A DNA stretch of 64,000 nt from Aplysia californica. Taxonomy: Eukaryota > Mollusca > Gastropoda > Aplysiida > Aplysiidae. The stretch spans positions 411,392 through 475,391 of the forward strand of contig NW_004797720.1 of assembly GCF_000002075.1 (NCBI RefSeq). Direction: 5' to 3'. Shown here in pieces: positions 1 through 14,187 of the stretch (position 1 is the first letter of the stretch; each line of letters starts with the position of its first letter). The notes under the pieces were generated by a model. That model was not told where the DNA came from, ran no database searches, and worked only from the letters and a program-made list of their open reading frames with translations. The position numbers and the translations under genes are program-made.

Positions 1-270
1 GAGAGAGAAAATAGAAAGAGAGACAAAACGACCCAGAAAATAAATAGATAAACAGAGAGACACACACAGAGTGAGAAAGAGGTGAAGACAGAGGTTGACA
101 GATAAAGGTAGATAGATAAATAGACAGAGACTGTAACGGGCAGAAAGAGACAAAGATAGCGTGCCAGAGGCCGAGACAGAGATAGAGAAACAAAGAATAG
201 ACGTGGAGAGATCAAAATAAAAGATCACAGATACACAGACAAGTGGAAAGAAGATACAAGGGCAGAAGGG
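1..270. repeat. Purine-rich low-complexity tract
   Basis: Degenerate GAGA/AGAC/GATA-type sequence, almost all purine on the plus strand, without clean repeat units. No gene is seen. Confidence 0.6.
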
Positions 271-369
271 CCTCATGATATTATAATCCACACTGACAGT
301 CACAAGCCATGATCATAAAATCTGACAGACTTTTACAATGAAAGGAATTATTTATTTGTTTAATTAAAA

Positions 370-587
370 AGAAGCACAATGACACAATAACAGTGTTTTG
401 AGAAAGAGAAAAGAAGCACATTGACACAATTATAGTGTTTTGAGAAAGGGAAAAGAAGCACATTGACACAATTATAGTGCTTTGAGAAAGAGAAAAGAAG
501 CACATTGACACAATAACAGTGTTTTGAGAAAGGGAAAAGAAGCACATTGACACAATAACAGTGTTTTGAGAAAGAGAAAAGAAGCAC
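370..587. repeat. 42-bp minisatellite, about 5 copies
   Basis: The unit begins AAGAAGCACATTGACACAAT and ends GAAAGGGAA. Because 42 is a multiple of 3, one frame stays open on the minus strand without being a gene. Single relics of the unit occur at 2992-3030 and 5182-5220. Confidence 0.85.
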
Positions 588-590
588 GGC

Positions 591-1460
591 AGACAGAAAT
601 AACAGGAGAAAAAAAATAGAAATAGGACCTAAAGTAGCACCCCAACTGCCAACTCTCAAAGGAATGAACAAAACTTGAAAGAATTGCTAAAAATACAATT
701 TTATTTCCTCTCCCATTTGAATTTAGTATACTTAAATATGTTCTACTGTGGTATAAACAAAATAAATTAACAAGTAAATGTACATAAACGATTCTTTCTT
801 TCTTTTTATGAAAAAAATAAATTTATGTTTAAGAAGAAGCCTCATTTTACCATTAACAAACTGTGACTACCACTGATATCTTCTTGTGACTACCACTGAT
901 ATCTTCTAGTGATACCACAGGGATTGCAGAACTTTTACATTTCTGAAAACAGATCTCTTCCAGAGAGAAAAAATAATTTCCTCATGAATAGAGCAAACAT
1001 TTTTATAACAATACACATGACATGCATGTATTTCTCTCACAACTGAATTATCATCTATAACTCATACAAGTGTCCAATATGAAACAGCTATGACTACCAG
1101 TACAATACTGATCTAATGAGTACAACCAGTTTATCAAAATCAAAAATTGTGACTTTAGTCAATGCTGAAATCCCAATGAAAACTGTCATAAGAAGTTGCA
1201 ACATTTGGCCCCCTGTTCTCATCATTTGTTACGATTCTGTATTAAAATTCTATCCTACAACCTCTTTTTTTCTGGCATTAATTGTGTCAGTATTGAGCTT
1301 GACCATCAATGATTTATTTATAGAGGCACCAGCCATCCATGTCCAGGTGCTGTTTTAGTATTGAGCTATTATTCTTTAAACGAGCCAGGGATGGGTATAT
1401 TTATCTTAGAGGGATTTTTTCAAAGATGCTAGTGTCTGACTAAAACATGATGGTTTAATA
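591..1460. other. Non-coding 3' flank
   Basis: AT-rich sequence with no supportable gene. It holds a 24-bp direct duplication (about 862-905) and a 57-bp dispersed repeat (1302-1358). Confidence 0.5.
1302..1358. repeat. 57-bp dispersed repeat, copy 1
   Basis: About 95 percent identical to 24247-24303 by eye; it includes TTTATTTATAGAGGCACCAG. Both copies end at GCTGTTTTAG. Family unknown. Confidence 0.7.
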
Positions 1461-1926
1461 TTAACTCTCTTGAGCCTGGCAGTTTTGGGGTATATTGAAT
1501 CGTTAACCACAAAAAAACTGTGAAAGTTATCATAATTTTTAAAATGCAACAAAAGAAATGCTCTCACAGAAAAAGAAAATAGCATCTCATTTGTCTGAAT
1601 AGTTTTTTATTTCATCAATATTTGAAAAGGCAATGTCTCAGGATTACGCAATTTTTTTTTGCTCCCAATTTGTAATAAAATCATCTATCACAATGTTGGG
1701 GTGACTGACTTAGTCCGTTACCGCTCAAAAAGTACCTCACATAACCAATTTTTTTTTCTGAAATGAAACAAGTGGGTCAACTGTTAGCTTGACGCTTCCC
1801 GTAGCCTGCAACCGAAAAACACTAGAGATATCAATCGATAAAGCACATCCGGTAAATACACGGGATTCTGCCACTGGGATGGCTGCGCGTCCCAAAAATA
1901 AATGGGAAGAAGCTCAAGTGAGTTAA
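1461..1926. mobile_element. piggyBac-like MITE with TTAA target sites
   Basis: TTAA at 1461-1464 is followed by CTCTCTTGAG, and CTCAAGTGAG is followed by TTAA at 1923-1926. The inverted ends match at 9 of 10 positions and the body is 458 bp with no coding capacity. TTAA target duplication is the hallmark of piggyBac transposases, so this is a non-autonomous member. Confidence 0.68.
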
Positions 1927-2641
1927 AAGTGTTTCAACCTTAAATGAGAGACCAGGAGGCCTCCTTCATCCAGTTTTGCATGACAGGCCACTTTCAGCAA
2001 ATAAAATGTCCCTGACACATTCACAAAAAAAGTCTAAAGTACAGCACCAACATGTACGGAATATTAATGACTAAAAAATACGACTATAAAAATCTATGAA
2101 TTGCAAATGATACATTGAAAAAGACACTGTTGTTACAGACAGTTTATTTTGCTGAGACAAAAAAATCTAGTACAACTGTTTCCAATAACAAACGCTATTC
2201 TTTTCTCTACAAGTGTAGACAGCAGTAATTATTTACAAATTATCAGGATAGATCACACCTGTGGATGAGACAAGACAAACTTACCACTTGCGTGGCGTTT
2301 TAGCAGAATTGCTTTTATATATATACACTTGTATAACTTTTCTCTTCATTAAAGCAACAAAAACAGCTGAATCTTGTGAATGTTTAGAAGGTTACAAAGA
2401 ATTTCGGTGAAAATATAAGCATTTATCTTATATTTTGGTATTTCTTGTTTCAGGAATGGTATCATTCATAATATCAGCTATAAACAACTGATTACCAGAA
2501 AAAAAATACACATTTACAAATTTGGATCTGAATCTTTATACTTTATATATGCGCACATTTATCTTTCAGTTTTAGTTCAACAGTGTATGTATACTAAAGG
2601 GCATGTGCCAGTTTACAGTGGCAGTAATCTACCCAGTGACA
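1927..2641. other. Probable EFCAB7 3' UTR or flank
   Basis: AT-rich sequence below the stop codon. It has AATAAA on the minus strand at 2148-2143 but no recognisable gene or repeat. Confidence 0.35.
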
Positions 2642-2647
2642 TTTATT
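2642..2647 (-). promoter_or_regulatory. Candidate EFCAB7 polyadenylation signal AATAAA
   Basis: An AATAAA hexamer on the minus strand about 160 nt after the EFCAB7 stop. A second one lies at 2148-2143. Neither has been tested; which is used, if any, cannot be told from sequence. Confidence 0.35.
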
Positions 2648-2806
2648 CACATAGACATAACGCAAACAGAATTGATAACAACCATCATTATACGAACTGA
2701 GAAAAAAGCAATTTGTTCAATTATAATAATTGTCAATGAAGGAACTCCTAATATGGAATGACTTGAGCTTGAATGTCGCTGGGAACAGATTCCAAGGATG
2801 AGGAAA

Positions 2807-2881
2807 TCACTTCAAAATGGACTCTTCACAGACCACACTGAAATCTCCACGGTCATCAAGGGGCAGAATATGGTGGCCAAC
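2807..2881 (-). CDS. EFCAB7: EFCAB7 exon 20 with stop codon
   Basis: The exon encodes VGHHILPLDDRGDFSVVCEE, then SILK and TGA (2809-2807). It matches the human CQHVMPLNERQEW end block. The acceptor is CTCTCAG, phase 0. Protein length after this stop is 672 residues. Confidence 0.92.
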   Translation of the reverse strand, partial: VGHHILPLDDRGDFSVVCEESILK

Positions 2882-5800
2882 CTGAGAGAAACAAAATGAT
2901 AAAATTTGGAGGACCCAGCAATGGTGTGAAATCAAAGGTTAGTTATAATAGTGAGTTTTTTCTTCTTTTAAAAAAAAATAAAAATAAAGATAAGCACATT
3001 GACACAATAACAGTCATTTAGTGCTGGGAGAAAAGCAAGATGGATAGACAGATAAAACAGAGGCAAATTAAGTAGTAGAACTTATCAGTGGCACCCTCAA
3101 ACTACCAGTAATGAAAGTGGAGACAGAACTGTTGAAAACATGGTGGTCTGAACTTTACAGTAGTTTCCTAACATGTCTGGGGTTTGGTTTTGTTTGTTCT
3201 GGTAAGTGTTTCGCAACACTTGCAACTGCATACGGTCGTACGAGCATGCGGCACACATTAAACATTTTTAGTTTGGTAGGAATTAATTTTGAATTTTGCC
3301 CTGGTGGCAGCCGATGCCTACTCTTATCAATTTTGGACCACCAAGGGATCTTAAATGAGCACAACTTGCACACGGGACTTACAAGATTTTTCGCCCTTAT
3401 CCGAGAAGGCTAGTTGTTAGATCTTATCTACCCTAAAATCAGGCGTGTGGCTGAAAGACAGCAGTAAGAAGAAGCCAAGTATTAGCAATAGAAAGGCTGC
3501 AGAAAGAGTCAGGAGCCCACAGGAGGGGGCAAAAGAGGAGGGAGGTTGGGGTAGAAAGTGGAAACGAAAGCAGACAACAGAAAATGATTAGAGAGCAGGA
3601 AAGGAGGTGAAAAAGGAGAAAACGTTAGAGAAGAAAATTTTTCCCACTGCCGTCAGGTTTCGAAAGCGGGACCTATTGAACGAGAGGCGAATACATTAAC
3701 GTCTAGACCATGAGAGCCCCCTCATGTCTGTTTAAAAGTCTAAAACATCTAGATAGTACTAGAGTAACGACAGACAAAGAAACACAGAGTGAGACACATG
3801 GAAAGTGAATGTGAAGATATACCTGATGTTGGTGTATAAAAGTATGGATAGAGAGGAATGACCATGAGGGACAGATCAAAACACAGGCAGAGAAAGAAGA
3901 TGATGTAACATTGTTCACTTTGTGGGCACTATTTTCAGAAAGAGTGACTGAACTGAATGCATTTGTGATACACCTCTTCGTTTTATTTTGTAATCTAATA
4001 TATTTATACTTACTAACTCTAAAGTGAATACCGGTTCTCATTAGAAGAAAGGTACTGTATAAATCCTGTTACATTGCATAATAGTCACAACCTGTATTAT
4101 GCAATAGGCCTACACGTTGTTCCATGTTTTCTGGTAACCACAAGGTGTGTCATTAACTCAGTTGATATCAAGCTGGACGACGGTGAAAATGACCCAGATT
4201 TTAGTCCTCAATGGTGTATTTTTCAACTTGGGTTGTTTGGGGAGTTTTCAAGGCTTTCTACCTACTTAGTTATGTCCTACCTAGTGGTTAGGCTTTCAGA
4301 CTCGCAACCATAATGTTGAGGGTTTGAACCCTGTCTCGGGCCCGACGTTGTGTCCTTGAGAAAGGCACTTTCCACAAATATTCCTCACCTCACCCAGGTG
4401 GGAATGGGTACCCAGCTATAGACAGTGAAAGATCTTGTCAGCATGTTAGTGTTTGAGCGCTTAATCAGCTGCTTGCACTGTCGGCTTCCCGGGAAGCAGA
4501 GAATGTTTCTGAGTGCTCTGTGGTCTGCTGGGGTGATAATATAGTGTAAACCGCATAGAGCTTGCTGTGGAGAGGGGATAAGCGCTATGCAAATGCTATT
4601 TATTATTCATTATCATTAAGTTGAAGGTCCTGCCTCTAAAACAGTGTTGACAAAGGCGTTAAACCTGTTCAATCGATAATTTCAACTGGTAACCAAAGAA
4701 TAGGGGAATAAGAACACACCACACAAGACTCAGACAACACATGCACAGATTTTCTAAAACTAGCACAATCACCAAAATGCCAGTATGGAGAAGCAGATCA
4801 AACTAGAACACATCCTCCAGCAGTGCTGGACATACAGAGCCCTGAGACAGGAAACGTGGCCAGCCCCATTCACAACACAGGAGAAGCTGTGCAGGCCGAC
4901 AGAAGAACTGAGTAGGACAGCTTAGTATATGATAGATACCCAACTTCAAGTGTGATGTGATCGAGAAGGATAGGAGGAGTAAGTAGAGAAAAAGAATGAA
5001 AAAAATTTACTCTCACCACTGCTGTCTGAGGGGAAGCGGTCACCGCAGCAACCAAGGAACCTGTGTGGCTGACCAGTCCACGACGTTTGCTGCAGTCCAG
5101 CTCTATCTTTACTCGAGTCTTCGACTAACACAACAGAGACGTCAACATGCAACGGAATAAAAAGTTGAGTTTGAATAAAAGGGAGCATATCAACACAATA
5201 TCAGCAGTTACTTAGTGCTGGGTAAAAGAAAGACATAACTCTGTATTGCTAAATTATTACTGGATAGCACAAAAAGACTCATTGCATTCTGAAATTGTGA
5301 CTTTGCCCAAGTTTGACAAACAAACCTTTAACATTAAATAACAAAAACCTACGGATTGCTGGACTACTGAATCCTGCAACAGTGGACTATGTGGAGCAAT
5401 CCATCGGAGTAGCTCACAATAATAAAGAGATTCGACTGATTCATAAATTTAGCTCTACTATTTACCTCCTCCTCTTTATTCCTATCAAGGTATGTGCTAG
5501 CAGCCAGGCTCGTCACAAGGAAATGAAGTATTTAACGGAGTAACCACCTACCCTTCATAAGAATGAGACATGCTGACAAATGCAGCTGCATAAAACCGCT
5601 CACTTTTATAAGAGATGATGCTCAGTAGAATTGACGCCAAAAAAATCTCACCTTATTGTCGACAACAATCATGGCCCTGTGGTCATTGGAGTAAGTGTAC
5701 ATTGTCAAATCTTTCATGCCTCTCACTTTACTGGGCTCTCCCTGGTGGCCAAGACAAAGGTTTACAATCAAGGCTAGACCAATGTCTCAAGCTTCTTTGA

Positions 5801-8800
5801 GATCAGATAGAAGTGAAAAGTGTTAGTGCAACAAATTTTATTACAAACAATGTTATCATTTCTTAGGTTTGTGAACAATTATTTTACTAACTGTTAAATT
5901 GACATATTTTGTGACAGGACCAGAAAAATAAAAAAATAAGAAAAGTTAAACTATATTAAGTATGGCAAGTATACTCCTCTCCATCTTCCTGTCAGTACAT
6001 CCATTTTTTGCCTTGAGTAGCATTCACTTAATTAACAAGTTTTTTAAAGGAAATAAAGGACTCTGACTCTAAAAGCTTCTATTCCAGTAATTAAAGAACG
6101 TTTTAGGGGAGAGATGTATGTACTACTAATACTACAATGTCATTACGCAGTTTTTTAAAAGAAAAAAAAATCTGAATCCTCTGAATAGATTCAAACTTAC
6201 CTTAGAAATGGCCAATTCACAAACTGCTTCATTAATTTTCTCTTTATTGGCATCAAGGCCAGTCACTGTCAGCTCAGGATCATCACAAGCCTCAGCGTAC
6301 ACCCGCAGCAGGAAAGGGCATGCCTGTCAACGACATTGGGACTACATCACATCATTGTCATCACAGCATTCTGAATACATTTCTACACAGTAGAACAAAA
6401 GTTTCCATTCGCAGAGGAAAAAAACAAACTGAACTTTTGAAAAATAAATCTGAAGATCATTACAACATGTTAACAAAATATGCCAACATGAAAGCATTTT
6501 GATAGTATGATCTAAAATGCTTTTGTTCTTTTGGTAGAAACAAATGAACACTCCTAGAATGATGCAATAGGAGCCAATATAGTGATTTTCTCAAAATAAG
6601 GTAAGAACACTTTTGACACTGCCACAGTGTAGACATACATGTATTGATTTTGATGAGAGACTGTAGGATTCATTTTCCTGAGACTGAGTAAAGAGAAAGA
6701 AAGTGAGAGAGACTGACATGGAAAGAAGCATAGAGGAATTAGTTAAGTAAAAGTTTTACAATACTCACAACTACAGAAGGTCATATGGTTTTGAACGGGG
6801 GCCTAGCATTTTCAAAATGTGCCAATCCATAGACTTGACAGCCATAGTCAAGCCTGGATCAGACGAGAGCACAGTAAATGTGGAGAAGATGTTTGGAGTC
6901 TTGACCCAACTCCAGATGAGATCGAATCTTTAAAGCGTTTAAGGCTTTCTTGCACCTCACACGAAGGTTTTATATATGTGGTAGGAAAGTAAGTTTTTTG
7001 TTGAATATTATTCCAAGGAAATGAGCCTGGTTCTGGACAGGAATCCCTCCCCATATAGAGTCAAATCCGGTTGCAGTACAAGTCTGTCGGAATGGTAGAA
7101 GTGTACTGCAACCGTCTTTGTCGGGAAAAACTTGAAACCATTTTTGTTTGCCCACTTTTCAAGTTTGTACGGCTGAGTTTGCAGCTGTCTTTCCATAAAT
7201 CTTAAATGAAGATTTTTGGATCAGCAGCATATCAGAAAGGCGTCAATGTATTACAAGCTGTCTATGTTGTTTTAGAGGGTCTGGATTATAGAACTGATTT
7301 TAATTTCAAAGAGGAGAGGGGAAAGGATGCTTCTCTGGGGAAGATCTTCCTCCCATTGGTGGGGATCTGAAAAGGAGGATCCAACACAAACCTGGAAGGA
7401 ACGGTTCTAAGGGGAATTGCTAATGATGGCAGGGAGGTGGCCGCGCAGGCCGAAAGTGAAAGGTCTCTAAGAATTCCATACTTCCAGTTTGCGTCGAAAG
7501 CCTTTTCTATGCTAAAAAAATGGCGATCATGTGGCCTCCTTCAGCAAAAAGTCTCAAGTATGAAAGTCTCCAGGCAGACCAGATGATCCAGAGTGGATCG
7601 AGTTTTCCTGAATCTGCACTGGAGACCACTCAGCTAGCCCGTCATCTCCACAAACCACATGAGTCGCCTGTTGATAATTTATTCTATAAGTTTACACAGA
7701 CAGCTCGATAAGGAAATTGGTCTGTTGGATGTGTGCGTGTGGAATTTGTTTGGTTTTGGAATTGAAATGACAGTGGCAAGTCGCCAGGACTCCAGAAAGG
7801 CGTGCGACTGCCACATGTCGTTGTATACGTCGAGAAGAAGTTGTGTATGTGTCATCCAGACCCAGGGCTCACAGAGGAGAAATAAGTATGGTCACATCAT
7901 GTGGGTGAAGCATCAGGAAACAAAACAAATATTGGATAAATTTGACAGAGACAAAATTTGCTGCTATCATAGAACCATCATCCACAACATGAGGAACAAA
8001 AAGGCAACAACATTCTGACAGGATATTTCCAAGCAAGTCACAAAAGAGCTGCAAAAGACAAGAGTGTACAGCGAGTCCTCGTCCATGACAGACAACACAT
8101 TTGACAAATGAGAATATCACAAATTTCCCTAGAAAGTCTGTACTCCTTTTACACTTATTGATGAAATAATATAAGGACACAGAGTCATTTGTTTCCTACA
8201 GCTCATTCCTATAGCAGTACATGTCATTTTTAGAGCCCATCTGTATGGCTGTCCCCGTCATTTTATGCAAGGAAAATTCTGAAATTATGCAAACTGAGCC
8301 CAAAAATGTGAAATTATGTGATTCTGTTAATTTTAACAATGATAAAGGAAAGTAATCAGAAATTAAGCAAAAAATGATCAAATTTTGCTAAATTATGCAG
8401 GGTGCATAAAACCACGGGGACAGGTATGGGGACATGGGTAGGAGGAACCAGGCCTGGATCTAGTGTGTCGAGCACATGGAGATATTACTGGGAAAAGAAG
8501 AGGGGAAATGACACTTGGAGCCTCCCTAAAGCTGGTTTTTTCAAAGAGATTCTTCATTTAGCATCTCTCTCTTGCCCTTTTTAACTCCCAGTGGAGCACA
8601 GGCCATCAACAACATTACTCCAGCGAAGCCTGTCCTGAGCATCCTTTTCTATCTGTTTCCATGATGTCCCTGCTTTTTCAATTTCCACTTGTACCACTCG
8701 TCTCCATGTCATCTTTGGTCTTCCCTTCTTACGCTTTCCTTGCGGGTTCCACGTTTAGCATAATATGTGTAAATAAACCCAACAAAATAAAACAAGTGCA

Positions 8801-11800
8801 GTGCAAGTACCTCATCGAGAATGAGAGACTTATTGAATCCCATGCCGTTCAGCGTGATCCACAAGTCCTCTGTGTCTCCTTCATTGTCATCTGCTTCCAT
8901 TTCATTCAGTCGTAAGAAACCAGTTCTGGTGATCTCTCCCTTCTCTAGATCTATGTTATCTGTGAGTAGTACAAGTACAAATCAATGAATTAGTAAGCAA
9001 TTTCAGGGAAAAATTTTACTTTGCTTTAAACCTTCTTAATAGTAAAACTACACAGACAGTAAAACTACACAGACAGTATAAACTTCAGTTATTGAGTTGA
9101 GCAACTTAAAATAAATCTCTTATCCGCCCCAGCACTCAGGAAAGACAATTTCCAGGTGTAATGTATGAGAGTGGGAATCCGTTTGGATGATATATAGTCT
9201 CTTGTAAAAATAAAACATAACCCCAACATCTTCGCACATCATGATAATCACTTCCTGTTCCAGCAAGACTCAGCCCCACTATGACCCCCATGGTGACCCC
9301 AGATGTTGCACACTAGGTCAAGCAGTTTGAAATGGGAGGTCCTACTTCATTTTTCCTGAATCTCCTTCCAGCAATGTCCACTCACCTTCCACAACTTGCC
9401 ATTCATCATCAGCGATCTCCTCCCCGCTGGTGCGAAGGTTATACCAATTGAATTCATCTCTACTCAGCAGACCATTTCCATCCAAATCTGCCATCTCAAA
9501 AATTTCTTCCAGAGCTTTTCTGTAAAAATGTAGCAACAATAATCATGAACATGCAATTTTTAGAATACAGATTCATAATAAACAATTTAAAAAGCCAAGG
9601 AACCAATTATTATGAACATAACCTTTTTAGCTTTCCGCAAAGATTGTGCTGTGACAGTACAGATGGTTCAGCTGTTAAGTGCTATGTTATGGGCTCTATG
9701 TATCAATAGAGACATCAAAATTCAGCTCTTGTTCTTGATTCAAAGAGACTGTAGAATAATCACATTACCTGAAAGCTCTTGTGAGGGCAATTTTGCCTTC
9801 CTTATCTTTCGTGATGAGCTTAGCATCTTTAGTGGAGGTGTCACGCCGTGGCTTCAGACGACATCCGGTTGTGAATGGGATCAGTGTGTACGTTCCCATA
9901 GAGAGGCTGCACCGCAAGGAGTATTTCTGAGTGTGGAAGAAGAGAAATAGTCTCAAGACAGACACAAGCATGATGAACCTTTTTGAAAACATTTTTTAGA
10001 CAGTTCCCTACTGAGGTGGAAAAACGAAAAGTCATGTTTGAAAATGGAATATATTACATCAATATAATATAGAACAATATTTCACTAGAAAAGTTTTGTA
10101 GAAAATTTAGTTTACGAGAAAATTCACATTGTTAGAAGCAAAAGTAGGTATTATACAAAAGCCACCAACAGATATACCATCTTATAATACCTCAGGCTGT
10201 ACCTTAAATATGTTGTAAGTTCAATTCCTGACTCTATCATGACATGGTATCCTAAAGAAAGGTACTATATACCATATCATCCTGATGACCAACTTCACTG
10301 CAAATGTGAACTTGGTAATCAGCCAGGACAAAATATGAGAATCATCATCATCATGGCTTTGCTTCACAAATGAAGATCTGTGAAGGGGATGGTCCACATC
10401 AATCGTAAGCATGCTAGTGGCTGATAAGGCAATCTAACACATTAAATTTCATGTGTTACGCTTTTCAATAGGCAGTATGTAAATAAAGAATTAAGGACTG
10501 GCACAGGATTGGCAGTAGGATTATAACATGAAATATTGCGTTACTTTCTACTTTGGCTCTCACCCCTTTGCTGTCCCTGTTTTCAGTAAATGCAACTAAA
10601 GAGTTATCGTCTGCATTCAGCACAAATAAAGCTGTGTCAATGACGGTGCCATCAAGACTTTCTCCTGAAATTTAAAAAAACAAACAAACAAGATTTTCAA
10701 TCAATCTCATTTTTTCATATATTTTGTGAAATCAAAAACAAAAAAAAGTTGGAAATGTTACAAAAATACTTTTATGATTGGCCACAAATGATTACAATAG
10801 GTCCTTATGTTCGGTCCTTATGTTCAGCAAAGGAGAAAAGGAGGAAAATAGAAAACAAAAAATAAACAGGGAAAGCTATAAATATATATATAAAGACAGC
10901 TCGAGGTCAGATTGCTGGCACAAGAGATACTCCATAGAGAGGTTGCTTGTCCTCTGTGTTGTGTTTAAGGAAATGTATTCTTTTTATGTGTTTCAAGAAC
11001 ACATTATAGCCAAAGCCCATGTCATTAAAATATAGCTCACTCACATCTTACGGTTAGAATGTTTGTGAATGAAAGTCAATGAAAAGATTTATGAAGTGTT
11101 ACTCTCTTTCCCAAAGACATTCTTTTTATTTTTGTCTCCAAAATTACAGCCCTTTTCTGAATAATGCATGTTCCTTCCACGTCCCGGCATCTTCACTCAC
11201 CGCCTATCAATACTGCATATGCTTCGGTCAAAGTTCTATTTCACCTACCTACCTTTGCTGCAGCCCCTGCAGCACAAGCTATTTTATCATGTTTTACCTC
11301 AGATCTATTTTAGACTCAATGTCAGTTAGTTATGTTACACTGATCTTTTAAAATACACATTGTAATGGCAATTAGGGGATAGCTATGAGACATTTGGTGG
11401 GTAGGCAGTGAGTCAAGAACAGAAACCAAAAGAAAAGACTATCTGAAAAAATAGATAACTTTTTCTTTATGGTTTCACAGATTTTGTTAACTCAGTTAGT
11501 ATCATGCCTGACAAAGGAAAGAATGGCCTTGGTTCAAATCCCCAACAGGGCATCCTTGAACTCAGGCTGTGTTGTGGAGTTTTCAAGTCTCTTAAATTGA
11601 CTCAGTTGTCTTAGTCTTATTAGAGATGATCCTGAGAGACCCAGCTGGAGAGCAGCAGTCACAGTGGGCAGTAAATCATTTGCAGCTTCCCGGATAAGAA
11701 ATGTTGAAACCAAGAGAGAAGCCAGCAAGCTGAATTATGCATCGAAAAGTGGAAGTGGAACCTTCAAATGTTCAAAACGTGGCAAACTTTTCTCTCCCAA

Positions 11801-14142
11801 AATTGGTCTCATTGGCCACAGTAGAAGCCACAAGTCACCGTAAGCTTTGGTCTTCAAATTCTTCTATTTCGCTTGACAAATATTATCCTCTGCAGATTGA
11901 AGAATGAGTTATTACTATTATTTTTATCAGGGATGGACTTTAAATTCAGGGGTCCCACCTCTTGAATAACAAATCTGTATTGAGAGGGGCGTTGAACCCT
12001 TACACTTACTAACTTACCAGATTCCCCAATCCTGAGAGGCTGAATAGTGATCCAGACCTCTGTATCCTCTGACAAAACCAAGCTGTATGAGTGGGTGACC
12101 ATGCCACTCTCATCATCCAGGAAAAACGCGCCTTTGCTGCTTACACCAGTCCAGTCCTGTACAAAAAGTAAGTTTACTCAGGATTAAAGGCCATTGACCC
12201 ACACCACATTATATAAAACACTCATTTGTTTCATGAGTCTGAGTCAAACAATGCATATTTCTGTCATTGAGCAGAGACGGAGGGAATTAACAATTCCCTT
12301 TGATGGGCAGAATTTAGACAATAAAAAATAAAGTGGATGTACCTGTATAAAATAAAACGACTTGTGAAGGGAATCAGACCGGGTTTAACCAAGTTCTGAC
12401 ATCAAAGTTTGTGCGAAAAAAGAGATAAATAGGAGGAATCATAATCATTATTATAAATAGGAAGAATCATCATCATTATTTTAAATAGGAGGAATCATAA
12501 TCATTATTATACATAGGAGGAATCATAATCATTATTGCCTTTCTCACCCTGCACCAGGGTATAAGCCACGGACAAACACTTTCTCACCCTGCACCAGGGT
12601 ATAGGCCACGGACAAACACCTTCCACCTTTCTCTATCCTGGGCTAGCCACTTGATGTTATTCCATGTCTTCCCACTTTTCTGAACATCGATTTCTGTGAT
12701 TCTTCTCCAGGTTCCCCGCGGTCTTCCCCTTGATCTCTTACCCTGTGGGTTCCAATCCAAAACTTTCTTTGTTATGCAGCTGCCAGACTTCCTGAGAGTA
12801 TGTTCAATCTATCGCCACTGCCTTCTTCCTACCTCATCTCTGACTGGGATCTGTCTTGTTTTCCTTAACACTTTCACATTGGTGACCCTGTCTGTCCATC
12901 TGATTCTCAGTAACTTTCTTAGACACCTGTTCAAGAAAACATGGATCCTCTTTATGCAAGTCTGTGATGCGTTCCATGTCTCACATCCATACAACAGGAC
13001 CGACTTCATATTTGAATTGAAAATCCTCAGCTTTGTTCGAAGTGAGATATCTCTGGTATTCCAAATCCTATCCAAAGATAAGAAAGCAGGATGTGCTTTT
13101 CCAATGCAGGACTATATTTCAGCACCTGTTCCTCCCTCTCTGTCAATTATACTCCCAAGATAGCAGAAGGATTCAACGTTTTCTAGTGCCTTTCCTTCTA
13201 TTGTGACCTGCTCCTTTCGTTATGCACCTGTCCTTGGGACCTTTGAATTTCCGGGGTGGATCCTCAATCCAACAGACTCTGATAGGCTGTTTAATACTGA
13301 AGTCTTTGCTTGCATCTGTTCCTGGGTGTGCGACAGAAGCACCAAGTTGTCTGCAAAAATCCAGATCGTCCAACTGTGTCCATGGTGTCCACTGTATACC
13401 ATAAATAGGAGGAATAGATGATTTAAAAGATTGTCAAAAGACATACACAGCAAGCCGTGGAGACTGACAGAGAGACCGGCACACAAACAAACGCACACAC
13501 ATAAAACACACACCTTTGCATGGAAACCGACAGACAGACAGACAGAGATGTAAGCCTATGACAAAAAGAAATAGAGTTTCCGAGCCAGAAAAAACAAAAT
13601 ACAACCTACCCTGATATTGTTGGGTTCCTGCCCTCTCCCGGCTCTGCCTGCGGAACGTGGGCGACTTTCTCGACGCCCCTTAGACAGGTCCTCTGAAACA
13701 CACAAAGCGCAAGTGTTTTCATTTTTCCTTTGACCGTTTTAATATCCTGATTAAGAAAGTAATTAGTGCCTGTGCCAAGTCTAAAAGATATAACAACAGA
13801 CTAGACCCCCCCCGCACCAACAACCCATGAGTATACAGCTCAGAAATCCCCCACTTCTGAAAACACCTTATTCATTTTGACACATTATAAGCAGCAAAAG
13901 TTTCATGTGGAGGACTTTGTTGAATGAATACAAAACTGATTTCTTGAATGTTTTAACAAATTTCACAGTTTCTATATTTCGTGCCAGGTGGTATGCGGTA
14001 TACTATATACATAATTCACAGGAAATTGAGATTGTTTCAAATGCTATCAGGTCTGCTGGGGGAATTATGGAGATTGAAAAGCGCATAGAGCTTGCTGTCG
14101 AGCAGGAATGTGCACTATACAAATGCTATCTATTATTATTAC

Positions 14143-14187
<45 letters not shown>

